From the NCBI GenBank assembly GCA_025602915.1, contig JAHLJZ010000023.1, forward strand, positions 236,654 to 300,653: a stretch of DNA of 64,000 nucleotides. The letters are read 5' to 3'. Position numbers and translations under genes: made by a program. Shown in pieces: positions 12,559 through 24,838 of this stretch (positions within the stretch are counted from its first letter, which is position 1; each line of letters starts with the position of its first letter). The notes beneath the pieces were generated by a model. That model saw only the letters and a list, made by a program, of their open reading frames with translations, was not told the DNA's origin and made no database searches. The DNA comes from Paraphysoderma sedebokerense. Taxonomy: Eukaryota; Blastocladiomycota; Physodermatomycetes; Physodermatales; Physodermataceae.

Positions 12559-14544
12559 CTATTCTAATACATAGAAATTTTGACCTCGCTGCACTGGAAC
12601 TAGTGGATCTTCTTCCACCGGTTTTTCCGCTGACAGATTTGAAGTCCACTCTATCGAACTTGAACTTAACTCAGAATAACGATAAGGGTGCTGATATATT
12701 CGTTCTCTTGTTAGGGGATTATACGGTCTTACAGAGAATGCCTGACATGGGTGCGCTGGAAACACCCGGACCTCACCTATCGCAGGATCTGTGTGCCAAT
12801 CCGTCCAAGTTGAACTAAGTTGAGGATATAAATTTTCATTTTGATCTAATAATTCCCTTCTGAAAGTGTCATGCGACCCTAAAGAATCATGGTCAGTCTT
12901 AGTTATATGAGGGCGACAGATTGATGGAAGCATACGTTTCTTAACGCTTTTCTGTTGCCTGAATGTACCCTTTCGGAGCTCTTGTTCAATCAGCAGAGTT
13001 CTCTCCTCCTCACTTCCCTTGAATGGATACGCAACTTCTTTCATTCTGCAAGGAATACCATCATCACACTTCCACTGGCGGCTAGGGTGACTGACTTTAG
13101 TTTTAGGTCGACCACATCGGTCACAATTAGTACCTGCCGCTGAAAGCATTCCAGCAAACAAGGCATTCTTGAAATGCCGTCTCTGTGCTATGTTGATGTA
13201 CTGATGATTATGCTTTTTGTGAGTTATTACAGCCGGCGAGTAAAATTTCTAGAAATAGCATACCGTGTTGAATGTATTAGAGTAATCTGCGCAGAGAATT
13301 TTCTCACCGACAATTCTCCTTTGCACAATGTCTTTGTACTCGTTCTCCGCTTCCAAATAAGATTTGACAATATCAGCGCAGTCAATGCTTCGCAATCCAT
13401 CATAACCGCCCGAATCCTCCAGTTTTGAAAACTTTGCAAATGATATGGCGGTTTCCAATGGTATCAAGTTTTGTTGATTGCTGAACTGTTTTTTGTAGGC
13501 AGCACAACGCTGTAGATATAATACATATTCCTGAAGGTATTTGGAAGAGTGATATTCTAATGCATAATCAGTTATTTGTATTTACCATGGGATGGCAAGA
13601 ATATACTTTACCAGCAATTAGCTGCTCTATTCCAGCAACCCTCAAATCACTGAATTGAAGTGAAATCAGTTCGATAATCTCATGATGAATAGCCGACGTT
13701 TTGTGCAAGGCAAAAGGGAACCCTATAATACATTTTTAGTATAGGCATCCATGAATTTCGTTTTGACATCAGTGACGAACATTGCTGCACATGGGAAGGT
13801 AAAACTTTCAGAAATTCTTCACTCCAACCACACAGTTGCCTTGAACACGACGAACATCGATAACTCCAGGACACTATGTATCCAACGTCCTTTAACGACA
13901 CAAACTTGAGAGGGCCATTGGAATATAATCCATTAGACCTGAGATTACCATTGCATTTCTCGGCAGTACAACCGATTTGTGGTATTTCGAAGCTGATATC
14001 GGGACGCCAGATGAAGATGGGCTTCAAATAGTGGTGGAATGGTTCTGGTTTTGTTGATAATGTCAGCGGACATGGTGGATAATAAAAACCTGAACCACGG
14101 CATCGCTCTGAATGATCCTACTTCATTGTCAGTATGACATTTCACAACCGATTATACTATATTTCCAAATGATACCACCTCAGTGAATGTCTTCGTTTCA
14201 AATTGACTCTGTGCGTGGTGAACAACTTCGACCAAAAATTGCTTCTGATATCGACTTGCGCTTGCGATCTCTCCACTCGCCCAAGCTGGATATTTTCTGT
14301 CCTCGCGAATATTGAAAATATGTTCGCTAACTGGGGTGTGTTTAGCATTTTGTTCCGATGTCGACGGCTTCGTAATGGGATCTGTATTTGATGGAGTGTG
14401 TTGATGCGATAATGACAATTGCTCTTGCACTTTGGCAAGCTCTTGCCTGATCATTTTATTCTGTGCCTTTTGCTCAGTCAATTGCTTTTCAAGAAGCTGC
14501 ATTCTTTCTGTATTCTTGTTTTTTGAGCCCAGTGGTCGCGGCAT
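12559..14544 (-). CDS. Transposon-derived zinc-ribbon protein (DUF6729-like), intact coding frame
   Basis: Exons on the minus strand: 14544-14158, 14105-13781, 13722-13586, 13530-13264, 13200-12559; 585 residues with all phases closing. It starts MPRPLGSKNKN, a typical transposon-protein AT-hook-like start, followed by a coiled coil. A zinc ribbon follows (IGCTAEKCNGN, then YRCSSCSRQLCGW), next WFPFALHKTSAIH, next FSKLEDSGGYDG, next LCADYSNTF. That order matches my memory of fungal transposase-associated DUF6729 proteins, where the last motif reads DHS. Directly after it the protein jumps to a second Cys cluster (CDRCGRPKTK...CDDGIPC), so the rest of the RNase-H-like core looks deleted. The ATG sits right behind a TTCTTCACAG acceptor, implying a 5' UTR intron (14545 to about 14622). 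It is likely a domesticated or internally deleted element. Family naming is from memory. Confidence 0.72.
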
Positions 14545-15116
14545 CTGTGAAGAAAGCAAACAACAAAAGGAGCGCTTGAGTTATGATAATCCAGAAGGCA
14601 GATATAAATCAACTTTACATACTTCGAGAGTGTGTAAGGGTATACTGGGGACTGGGAAATAGATTAGAGTAATATAAAGATAGTCTATATATCCCAAAAT
14701 GGAAATTGGAGGTGATTTATGGATTCATGCGGTTCACATAGCTTGATTCTTGCTCTGAAGCAGTGGATTGCAACCATTGCAAAATCATTGCAATCGATAA
14801 TTTATTGATATTTCGAACAGCTACTTTGGCGCGGTGGCTCAAATCGTCCGCACTTGAAACCGGATTCGCGGAATTCCCTGCTCCTGTGACCAAATTGTTA
14901 TTATAGAGACAATGAAAATGATTCAGATCATAAATAAATAAAGCATCCTGGACGGTCTTCATACATAATTGATGTCGTCTGGAGAACTTCTGAAGCCCAC
15001 GCTTGAAACTTCCTCGTTGCAGGAGAGAGCTGAATGCATCCGTATTTTTAAAAGAAAGGAAAAGTAAGCGAAAAATATTCTTCGCCTGCGCTCTCAAATG
15101 CTGTAGTTAACGCAAG
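14545..15116. promoter_or_regulatory. Divergent promoter and 5' UTR intron of the transposon-derived gene
   Basis: On the minus strand a GTATGT donor (about 14622) and a TTTCTTCACAG acceptor abut the ATG at 14544, so a 5' UTR intron is likely. A GATATATAG box lies near 14684-14692. A minus-strand frame at 14717-15097 (about 126 codons) has no ATG near its start and no recognisable domain. I treat it as doubtful; it may be transposon debris. Confidence 0.4.
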
Positions 15117-16347
15117 ATGCAGAGATTTTTGATATGGCTGTCTCTCCTAATCCTTGCTGTTCAGGTCAATGAAGTGCAATCATTGTCGATAGCGGATGAT
15201 GCGCTCAACATACCCAAAACCGCGTTAAACTTGAATTCTACTGGTAAGTGTCAAACTCAGCTGCTAATTTCTATGGCCAGAAATAAAACCAACTAATAGT
15301 AAATTAATATATATATCTTGTTGTTAGCCTCGACGTTGTTGCCACGACGCCCTTTCTCGGCCTCCAAACCTCTCTATGGCCAAAGCCATTCTTTGCAGCG
15401 ACGAACTATCGAACAGAACGGTCAAGATTATGTATTTGTGGGTTATCATGGTAAATAACTATAAGTGAACTTATGGTTGTCATGCAGAGGTGATTACAGC
15501 CTGCTTATGTGTACTTAAAAAACTAGGAACTTGTTCAAATCATCAAGCGAGTATCGAAAGCAAGATAACTCTCCAGCAGAACCTAAACCAAAACTTCGAT
15601 ATTCCACAGGTTGGAGAAGGGTTTTATTTAACTGATAATGCTATAATTGCGGTTGTTTTCGGTTCACACGGTAATTTTTTCAGCTTTTCTTGGTGGTGAC
15701 CGTCATACCCTGTCTAACTTGACTCTGCAGCATGTAGGGCTCATCGCAGAAAATCCATCTTCAATCGTTTCGCTCGACTTTCTCCAATAGTTTGTTCTAT
15801 ATATATAAAGCATGAGACACTACAATCGACGCCAAAAGTATTTATTCCGCCTTTAGTTTCACCGTCAGAAGGCAAATTCATTTCATTATACCATAATCAG
15901 AGAGCACTCGAAACCTACATGAAACTTTTCAAGATACCATCTGGTCAACCAGTGATTAAATTTGCTGAATTCACACCGACGAAGCACCCTGTGGCAAAGG
16001 TTCTGGTAAACGCAGCTATGCAGACAGCGTGGCCAAGAGAAGTAGTGGATGACATGATTGCAGAATGCAAAGTGGCTAATGTCAAGAACGCGGAAACAGT
16101 GATGAGAACGAGGATAAAATATAAAGATATGGTGATGGCACGGGAACACAGAGATTGGGGAGAAATCAAGGTATTCGACACTTCTGATAATACATTTGGG
16201 TCTCAAATACCGGAACGAAGGAGAGGAAGATTGAATTTTGATCTTGAAAAGTGGCAACGGGAAAGAGAGAAAGAGATGAAGGAGAATTCTGTAGATGATT
16301 CGGAGAATGAAGATGGTGGAGATGACTCGCCGTCAATTCAGAATTAG
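15117..16347 (+). CDS. Secreted mono-ADP-ribosyltransferase, exotoxin-A/diphtheria-type fold
   Basis: Four exons: 15117-15243, 15329-15450, 15527-15670, 15731-16347, giving about 336 residues; the first two boundaries may be off by one. The start MQRFLIWLSLLILAVQ is a signal peptide. The spliced protein carries VFVGYHGT across the exon 2/3 junction and GEGFYLTD in exon 3. These are the His and Tyr signatures of the H-Y-E class of ADP-ribosyltransferases that use NAD+. Exon 4 adds a beta-strand segment (IVCSIYIKHE) and a PSEGKFISLY stretch as in that family. I cannot assign the catalytic Glu with certainty. The C-terminus is unusual: a basic/acidic helix (REREKEMKE) and a tail rich in D, E and S. 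The target protein is unknown. A secreted fungal effector or toxin-like role is an inference. It is divergent from the transposon-derived gene. Confidence 0.75.
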
Positions 16348-16585
16348 CAAGAGCTGCATGCTCTATAGCGGTTCATGTATACCTTAATGATTTCAAACCA
16401 TATATGATCATATTTAATTTGGCGACTCTGTAGAGATTAATCTAATTAATTATCACACCAGCAGTGGCCACTGAATTGCAACCTTCCGAGACAGCAAGTC
16501 GGTCTTGAATAATGATTTGAAGTATCGCTCTCAAGTTCTACACTTTATCAGGTAATTTATTCTATTGCTCTAACTTAGCATTGTA
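16348..16585. other. Short convergent intergenic region
   Basis: This 240-base gap lies between two convergent genes. Nothing beyond AT-rich 3' flanking sequence is visible. Confidence 0.5.
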
Positions 16586-18975
16586 CTATCGCCAATCGAT
16601 TTCATCATTGATTGTATTATCAAATCCTACCGTCCATCCAAGACCACTCATGAGTCGTACTTCATATTGAAGCAAATTTATTCGCGGAATAAGATTGGAC
16701 GGAAGCCTCTCATCAGGTAAAAATGATGATCTTTCAACGGTAAAATTTATACATCGATATGAGTAAACGAAATCAGTATCGACGCAGTTAGATTGATATA
16801 TAATTAATAAAAAAATCTTACCGTCCAGCCACATCCAAATTCACTCCTAACACCTCTTCACACCTTCTTTTCGTCCAAACAACTTCTTCTAATTCTTCAT
16901 CCCATTCACCCGGTTCAACAGATTTCCCTAGTTTGCTGTCTTCTCCGGCTATAACTACCGCCATCTGTATAACTAACCTGTCATCAAAATCGAAATCTAT
17001 CAGCCTCTTAAGGAGCTCCGGATATTTCAAACAACTGCGCAGTATTCTCATTTCTTGCCGTTTTGAAAATGAGTATATTGAACGAAGGTTGGCAACTCGC
17101 TTCGCAGCCAGACGGAGGTGGTTTGCTTGAGATGGGAGAAGGAAATTGGTGAACGTGGGGTCAGAAACACCGATGGAGGACAGAGCTTCTGCATTCGACG
17201 AAGGTGCCAAAACTGAAGGCTGTATTGTGTATATATTTAGTACAATGTAATTTAACTGCTCCCGACCGAACCAGCACCCTTCAACGTACCACTTTAACGT
17301 TCGGACTAGTTGACAAAGTTCTAGTCGGAAATTGTATGTTGGATTCTTTGGAGTTCCTTCTGGCGGGTGACTTTGACCTTCCCCGTTGAGTAGCTCGCTC
17401 CCCAATGGCTGACGCCGGTGTTAAGTGGGATTGGACTTGACCTATTTTCGTAACTTGTGACGCTGCTATCGGAGGAGATGGCGATGGCTTCTGTGGTGGT
17501 TGCACTTGTGTCTGATACAAAGCCGACATAGACCATGTACGGGGTGCGGCAGCTGACTCAGTTTCAATTGCAGAAGGTTTTGCCGGTGTTGCTATATCAT
17601 CTAAGAATGAATCACGCTTTGGGAGATCCGGTTCTTCGACAGGTATATCGGAGTCTTCCATATAATTTTCGGAGGATTCATGGTCGGTTGGACTAGAAGG
17701 TTCGTCATATTGTCGAAGCAAGGTGTCGTAGCCGTATTCCGTCGCTCCTGGTGTCGCTGGAGTGCCGGGTTCGACAGACGAAGGATGCATTCCCATAAGT
17801 GCATTCGTATCAGGAGTGAATGTGAGTGAAATACCACTGTTGGATGCTTGTGCTTCGTTAGAGTAACGGCTAGGAATAAGACTGACTTGGTCATTCGAAT
17901 GGCCTGGACGAGAATCCGCAACAATGTTTGCAGGAGTTGAGTGATGAACATCGGACGACCTTGTACGAGCAGATTTTGACATTTGTATTTCTGCGGGTAA
18001 TCTTGAGGGAGAATTGGACAGTGGTTTCGAAGGAGGCTGATCTGTGAGTTGATTAATTTGAAATTGCTTTGATTTATCAACAGTTGACAAGTCTCTTCGA
18101 GGAAAAACTGGAGGTAAACTATTCTGTAAGTTTGCTACAGAAAGGTGATCGACTGTTGAATGATCATGGGGAAGATGATCTGATTCGTGTGATATGTATG
18201 AATTGTGATCGGACATGGCAGAGAAGGAAGAGAATGATGATTTCATGGGCGACGGCAAGGGACTGGATTGATTCGAAGGTAGGGAGGATGTACGTCGAGG
18301 AGGAGTATTGTTTTGACTGTTGACGTCGGAACTTTCTGATATTGATATTTGGGGAGAACGGAGATTTCTTTTCGGTTTATCTTCTCTATTCTTATCATTC
18401 TTTCCAGCAGCAATCACCTTTTCACTACCGTGGGTTTCTTTACTTCTTTTGGGCAAATTAGCTGTTTCGGTATTAAACGTTCTATCATACTTTGCAGCCT
18501 CCGCCAATACACTTGTTAATTCTGGTTTGACGACGCACACATTGGATAATTTTATGCAGGACAAGGCTACTCTAAAATCTCCAAATTTGGTCTCGTCGGA
18601 GTTGAACACATTGAAAACGGCATCTTTGACGGACCGTTTGACTACCGTATTCAAAGCTATTTTGAATGAGCCTAAAGACACTCTTCTCGTTCCCAATAAT
18701 TTAGATATTTCGATAGTGGCATTAAAGTGTGACGGATTTAAAAAGAAAAAAGTGAAGTGGGCTTTTGGATTGAACGATTGCGTTCCATGAGGATTTGGGC
18801 GTAAGAGTATCGGAAGGGAGGACGATTGAGATGACGATGTCGACTTTGAATCCGTCAATGCCGACGATAGTGTCGCCGAAATTGTATAAAATCCGGGAGT
18901 GAAATTTGGAGGCAATTTCAGATCGGTCGCCGAAATGACCCAAATGTCGAGTTGAGAATCTGGAGTTTGAGTCAT
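16586..18975 (-). CDS. Uncharacterised protein with possible N-terminal C2-like domain and long disordered middle
   Basis: Exons on the minus strand: 18975-17290, 17219-16822, 16730-16586; 742 residues, phases close. Residues 1-150 look like a beta-sandwich (start MTQTPDSQLDIWVISATDLK, later FNPKAHFTFFFLN and RVSLGSFKIAL), which recalls a divergent C2 domain. Residues 160-560 are Ser/Pro/Asn-rich and probably disordered, with phosphorylation-type clusters. The last 180 residues are ordered and helical, with LRSCLKYPELLKRLIDFDFD and ending in LMSGLGWTVGFD. There is no signal peptide, so it is probably cytosolic or membrane-peripheral. I do not recognise a named family; a trafficking or signalling adaptor would fit but is unproven. 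Confidence 0.75.
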
Positions 18976-19994
18976 TAGAGATGGATATGCTCCATCGAAG
19001 TAACCAATATACTGCTTTTTAAAATAATATATGCAAATCCCTTTTGCCGTATCAATTATAAAACGGCAATCTCTTCGCTCAAATGCAGAATGGATAATAA
19101 ATGATGTGATGGTGAGAGGAATTTCAGCAAAATAATCAGAGCGGTGCGGGGCTCTAAGTATTGTGGCACCGGGATTAGAATTCGCAATATTCTAAATGTA
19201 CATCGTATTTTAAGTTTGCTATGCAGATAATACTCAAAATTTTTAGGAATGATTTATATTTGCATGCTAATCTGCATATGGCTTTTTGACTAGCATGATG
19301 ACGGAATTCATTCATATTAAAAGTCTGATTAGCTGCATAGTGTTCAATTCATCGAAAACTTTGTGTCCTTTTTCCGATGACAGTTTTGTTAAAGGGCATC
19401 CACAGAGACTGCAGTTTTATGCATTCCTCGATTGATATACAAAAAATTCAAATAAATTAACTTGTTTCGTAATGAATCATCGAATTTCCCTCATTTCACA
19501 CCAGCGGCGGAATCACAATGTCTTGGTCTCTTGGTATTTCCTTCGCGCCAACGTATTCGCCGGACTAAATTCAACCAAGGAAAGAACACAGGATCAATGA
19601 ATATTCAGAGAATACAAGCCCGCATTGATGAGAGCTTTGACCCAATATTGTTGCGGGGATCATCAGACACATGTTAATCATGGCATGCCAATATTATGCG
19701 AATCTGTGATTAAGGACGGTGAGGTCAGTGGTGCCCCTAATCCCTGGCGCACTGATTCAAAATTTAATGTCGGAATTCAAATGGAATGGGAACAAATGGA
19801 TTTCAGCTTATTTCCGATGTAACTTGATTTTTTGTCATGCGCTCATGCAAACTATTGTAAAGTTACCAACTTTCCATTATCGTGACCTTTGCCAAACCTA
19901 CAACCTTCGCCAAACTGTATCAAACATATATAAAGAGTACTTGGAAGAGAAATTTCGGTTTTGACGTACCTTCCATCTCATCCTTCACATCATC
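18976..19994. promoter_or_regulatory. Divergent promoter region
   Basis: This 1-kb AT-rich spacer separates two divergently transcribed genes. A CATATATAAAG box (about 19924-19934) lies some 60-70 bases upstream of the ATG at 19995 and is a good TATA box for the secreted-protein gene. I found no supported gene or repeat. Confidence 0.5.
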
Positions 19995-21644
19995 ATGAAG
20001 TCAAGTTCAACGGCAACAATCTTTTTGCTATCCGCCCTCTTATTTTCTTCCGTGTCGGCGGATATCATTCTTAAACCTGCCCCCACCAAGAAAGTCGCCC
20101 CTGCTTCGCTTTCACCTCTAGGACAGATCGGATTGTCTTCCACTCTTTCAGGTCATTATGTTGCCGCCGATGTTCACACGAAGGCTGATATGGACGTGCA
20201 ATTTACGATCGAAGGGTTGAAGAACAAAGTGTTGCTGAATTTAGACGATTCATTCGTCGTCGTTGAAGCCGAATGTGCAAGCGATAGCGTCAAGATTGTC
20301 GTCGAGGATGTCGGCGTTATTAAAAAGTGGCCAGAAAGGTTTGTTGGCTGTTTCTCATCTTTTATGAATTCTAGTTTGAAGACGCGAAATTCTCAAACAC
20401 CTTTAAACCGCCACTAGTGTTGTCGTATACACCGGAACGAAATCCGAATCTTGTGCTGTCACTAAAAACCCTATTCGCATTGCCAAACATTCCGAAGCCA
20501 CCGTTGATGCAAACACTAAAACTATCGTCCTCAAAACTACCCCTACTACCTTGAAGGATCAAGGAGGTGAATTCAAAATTGATGTTGAGCTCTCCAAGAA
20601 ATCCAACGAACCAAAAGCCGATGCTTTCTGGCTTGACTTGCCTGTTTGTTACGAACCGTAAGTCGTATATGATAAACGTCAAATTCTTATGTATCGAAGT
20701 ATTGACTTATTGATGCTTCTCCAAGGTCACGAAAAGCTACATGTAAACCTGATATGCCTCTTTGGAAGGATGGTCCTATGGCAGTTTATTGTGAAAATTG
20801 CTGGGCTAATGTCCGTATTGGTATCAAGACTTCCATCACTGGTTCCTTCTGGCGGGGATATGAAACCACAAGCACCATCCTTGGACGTGTCGATGTGAAC
20901 GCTGATTTCAAGGCTGTCTTGGGACAAGGACTTCGAAAGAACTTTAATTTGGATTTGGACTTGACTCCCTTGGTCGAGAAAGTTTTGCCTGGATTTACTT
21001 TACCCGGAATCATTAGTGTTGGTCCAGGTATGCATTCCTCTTTTATGCTGATGAAGAGAAAATTGTCTTATTGGTTTTGACATCATCAAACAGAACTCCT
21101 CCTTGGCGCTTCTCTTGATATTAACGGTAATATCGGCGCCACTGCTCGTCTTGGCTTTGACGCTTCCGTTTCCTACGGTACTTTGAACGTCAACGAACTC
21201 GTGAAAACTCAGCAAGTCGCACCCAAGAATTGGGATGCTCAATTCAATATTCACCAGCCTCGTGTCGAAGTTGCTGAAGCAGCTGTCACATTGACCGCCA
21301 ACGTTGTTCCGGAAGTCGGTTTACGATTATGGTTGTTGGAAACTTACAGAGAAAACGTCGGCGTTTATACTGACGTCAATGGCGTTGCTAAACTTACTGC
21401 CCTTGGAAGTAACAATCCTTACTGTAAGAATCTTGGTTACATTCATTCATGACAAGCTTGATTGATTTATTAACACAATTGCTTTTCCATTCACTCAGCT
21501 TGCCCTCGTGAAGCCATCGGTTACGAAATTTCTTCCGGCCTTGGACTTGGTGTTAAATTCCGAGGTCAAAAGAAAGTAGTCATGCAGAAACCTATCCTCC
21601 CATTAGACTGTCCTTTCTGCAAGGGATGCATTCAACTCATGTAG
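19995..21644 (+). CDS. Secreted cysteine-containing protein of unknown function, 453 aa
   Basis: Five exons: 19995-20338, 20418-20657, 20726-21027, 21094-21423, 21499-21644; all phases close. A clear signal peptide (start MKSSSTATIFLLSALLFSS) is cut after SVSA. The mature protein is rich in beta-strand patterns, with paired cysteines: one motif VYCENCWANVRIGIK and a C-terminal CPFCKGC. The middle has alternating Gly/hydrophobic strands (GNIGATARLGFDASV). This layout recalls secreted fungal beta-rich surface proteins (for example DUF7223-type), but I cannot confirm the family. Intron 1 uses a GTTTGT donor. It has a strong TATA box and codons that look favoured (many GTC, GCC, AAG), which suggests high expression. 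Function unknown. Confidence 0.85.
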
Positions 21645-22319
21645 ACAAGAAGTGTACTGATATACTTTGTTAATAGAGTGTGAACGGGAAAAACAAGTAT
21701 TCTAGATTAGTTGAACGAAATTTCATGTATTATCCTGTAGTATGAATTGGACATCGTATAGTGCCTTCACTCCTGTAACAATAGACTCAAAAAAGTTTTC
21801 AAATCATTTACAAATTATTCGTTCCAGCAATTCCTTGTCCACCCGCTTTGTTCAATTTCAAATTGTCGCGTTCTTATATTACCCTTCAAGGGAGGAAGGT
21901 ATTCGGATTAATCATCGGATGATGAGCCTAAGACAGCGCCATGACGAAGAACAATTGTGGGATATTCTTTGAGTGCGCCGCTCACGATATTTATAACACA
22001 ATGCTGTGGATTGCAGCAAGTCGATTTCCTTAAATGGAGGGCCATATGGAAGATGCGTTCCCAGCGAGGTTTTTTGCCGCACACACACATTCTGTCCATT
22101 GGAACAATATGAAGACATGACACAAATCTGTATTCAAGCGATGTGATTGCAATGGCCTCTGTGTTTGGAAAACCGAAATAAATATCAACCGATTCCTTTA
22201 AATTTCACCAGCACAACATTTTGATCGAGTCGCTCTATTTTGTTTGGCCCAATTCTTGAACTGATTCTCCATCCTGCCCGTCGTCATCTATATAGAATTA
22301 GATATCATACTCATACAAA
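21645..22319. other. Intergenic region
   Basis: This 675-base spacer lies between tandem genes on the plus strand. It must hold the 3' UTR of the secreted-protein gene and the promoter of the aminopeptidase gene. I see no convincing gene or repeat. Confidence 0.5.
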
Positions 22320-24617
22320 ATGGCACCTCCTACCCCAACTTACGTTCAGATAACTCCCTTTTCTAGTCTTTCTGCATCCACCCTATCCTCTTCCCCTACC
22401 GTCGTAGTTGCCGAAAAGGGCATCGACTTGTTTTCAGTTCAACATGATAACTTGAAAAAAGTGTTGCAAGGAGTTGAAAAACAAACTTTGAAGCCCCTTG
22501 AATTGAAAGAAAACGGCGCTGACGTCGTCACTGTTTGGAGAGGTGAAGGTAATTAGTTTTTAATTCGGCCTTTGCGCCGGCCCTGTCTTTGAAAAGGCAG
22601 TCGTGTGAAGTACAGGCCTTCGTGGGAGATCTTAATTCGTTCTTGCGAATTTTATCAAAGAGTATAGAAACTCTCTGTTTTGAATGGACAATGAATTATC
22701 TATTTCTACCTATTGAATGGATTCAAAATATTCATGAATTTTTGTGCTTGCAAACTATTGTCTAATTCCCTTTCTTCCTTGCGACAGCCCCAACGTCCCT
22801 TACGGTTGCATCCTTCGCCAACAAACTTTCCAGATACATGGGTTCCCTTCGTCTTGATACTCTTCAAGATACCATTTCCAAGCACATTTCGTCAAGCGGT
22901 ACCCTTGATACCCTCTTAGTTGTTGTCGTCGAGAAGATGTCCAGTGTTAACGCCGCTGCCGTCGCGGTTGCCAGATGTTGGCCAGAGTTCTCTAGAAAGA
23001 CAGCAGTCGGCGACGAGAACGCTGAATCTGCCGGAAAGAAGGAAAGAAAAGTGATGGTAGAATTCGTCGTAAAGGAATCTTCGTCGTCCATCGATTACAA
23101 AGAACTTCAATCTATCGTCGAATCAGTCAGATTGGTATGCCTTGAAATCACTTACTACTCTTCGCTCCATGAAGTGTGTGGATGTATTGACGTCTTAATT
23201 ATACTTTACAAATTCTCTATCAAACTGTAGTCTGCCAGACTTGTCGATTCCCCTCCCACAGAACTGAACCCCACTGCGTACACAGCCGAAGTAGAAAAAG
23301 TAGTCAAAAAATTGAACACGCTTTCAGATAAACTGTCAGAGGTCAAGATGGAAGTCATCAGAGGTGAAACCTTGAGAGAGAAAGGATTTGGGTATGTAGT
23401 AGCCTTTGTTATGCGTGTACCGTCACGTTGATTGACCTTGGTCGTTTCTAGTGGTTTGTACGGTGTCGGCAAGGCTGCTGTAGAAGCTCCAGCTTTGGTT
23501 CATTTGAGTTATACCCCACCTGCTTTTGATGGTCAAAAGACCATTGCTTGGGTTGGAAAAGGCATCACCTACGATACCGGTGGTTTGAGCTTAAAGGTTG
23601 GAGGTAACATGGTTGGCATGAAGGTTTGTTGTCTTTTGTTGAACTCGTAAATTTCTCGTCTGCGACTACCAGAACTAAAATTCACTGGATGTTTGTAGTC
23701 CGATATGGGTGGTTCGGCTGCCGTTCTGGGTGCATTCCAAATTGCTGTTACCAACAAGGTGAAGCATGTGATCCATGCTGTATTGTGTCTAGGTAAGCTT
23801 TTTCGTCATGCTACCCAGTATATGAGTGGTAATAGTGTTAAATGCCTGTGCTAATTGTTATTTGCATCGCATTTAGCTGAAAATGCGATCGATGCAAAAT
23901 CAACGAAGAACGATGACATTTTGCACATGTATAGCGGCAAAACTGTATGTACTTACTAACAGTTATGACAGAACTGTATCAGTGACTGACGTTGCTTTAC
24001 AATCAATCAGGTTGAAATCAACAATACCGACGCTGAAGGTATAGTACACACCGTTTCTATGACGTAGCACAGTATAATGATGTTCACTGTTTCTCCAACA
24101 GGTCGACTCGTACTCGCTGATGGTGTAGCCTATGCATCCCGCCATTTAAAACCTGATTTGGTCACCACCATCGCCACCCTCACTGGTGCCCAACTTATCA
24201 CCACTGGTACCAAGCATGCTGGTGTTTTAGCTTCAACTGAAGAGATCGAATCATTGGTTTTGAAAGCTGGTAAAGCCAGTGGGGAATGGGTATTCCCATT
24301 TTTATATGCCCCTCAAATTCTCATGTCTCAATTCGATAGTCAAGTTGCCGACATGAAAAACAGCGTGAAAGATCGGTTAGTTTTAATATTTTAATGACAA
24401 TGCTTCTGCTTTTTACAAACTCACCAATAATACCTCTTTCTCTTACACCAGCATGAACGCTCAATCGGCTTGTGCAGGCCACTTCATTGAATCCCACTTA
24501 GATTCCAACTACAAGAATGCTTACTTGCATTGTGATATTGCTGGTCCCAGTTGGGCAAAGGAACGAGGAACTGGTTTTGGTACCACTCTGTTGTACACTT
24601 TGGCCAAATTGATGTAG
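22320..24617 (+). CDS. NPEPL1: M17 leucyl aminopeptidase, NPEPL1-like
   Basis: Nine exons: 22320-22548, 22788-23134, 23231-23391, 23452-23623, 23699-23792, 23877-23944, 24011-24038, 24102-24375, 24452-24617; 512 residues, close to the usual 520 of this subfamily. Dizinc and catalytic signatures are intact: WVGKGITYDTGGLSLK (metal Asp and catalytic Lys), the segment SDMGGSAAVLGAF, LAENAIDA, and the M17 hallmark NNTDAEGRLVLADGV. The C-terminus ERGTGFGTTLL is also typical. It is a cytosolic metallo-aminopeptidase removing N-terminal residues from peptides, downstream of the proteasome. The KTVEINNTDAEG context and the ADMKNSV motif favour the NPEPL1 branch over classical LAP3. Intron 1 is long (239 bases) with several short inverted repeats. 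Intron 4 uses GTTTGT. Confidence 0.95.
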
Positions 24618-24838
24618 AAGGTGGAACCTTCACCTTAATACTAATACGTATTAAAGTCTAAATCTCTAAAATTTGAACTAAAAATATTATGTTCTGTTGT
24701 CTTTATATGTAGTCTGTTGAATACTTGTCATAGAATTCATATTATAATAATAAATTGGATGACTTCAATTTTCCCCAACACGGACGTCGTGTGCCTTTTA
24801 GATTGCGAGATAACTCCACAAAAGATACGCAAAGACCT

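Noticed and set aside
14717-15097. Minus-strand frame of about 126 codons
   Set aside because: No ATG near its start, no domain, and the adjoining gene has its own TATA-like box and 5' UTR intron. Possibly transposon debris.
24755-24838. Longer N-terminus for the chitinase
   Set aside because: That start is TTG, and the added residues would precede the signal sequence; the ATG at 24839 fits better.
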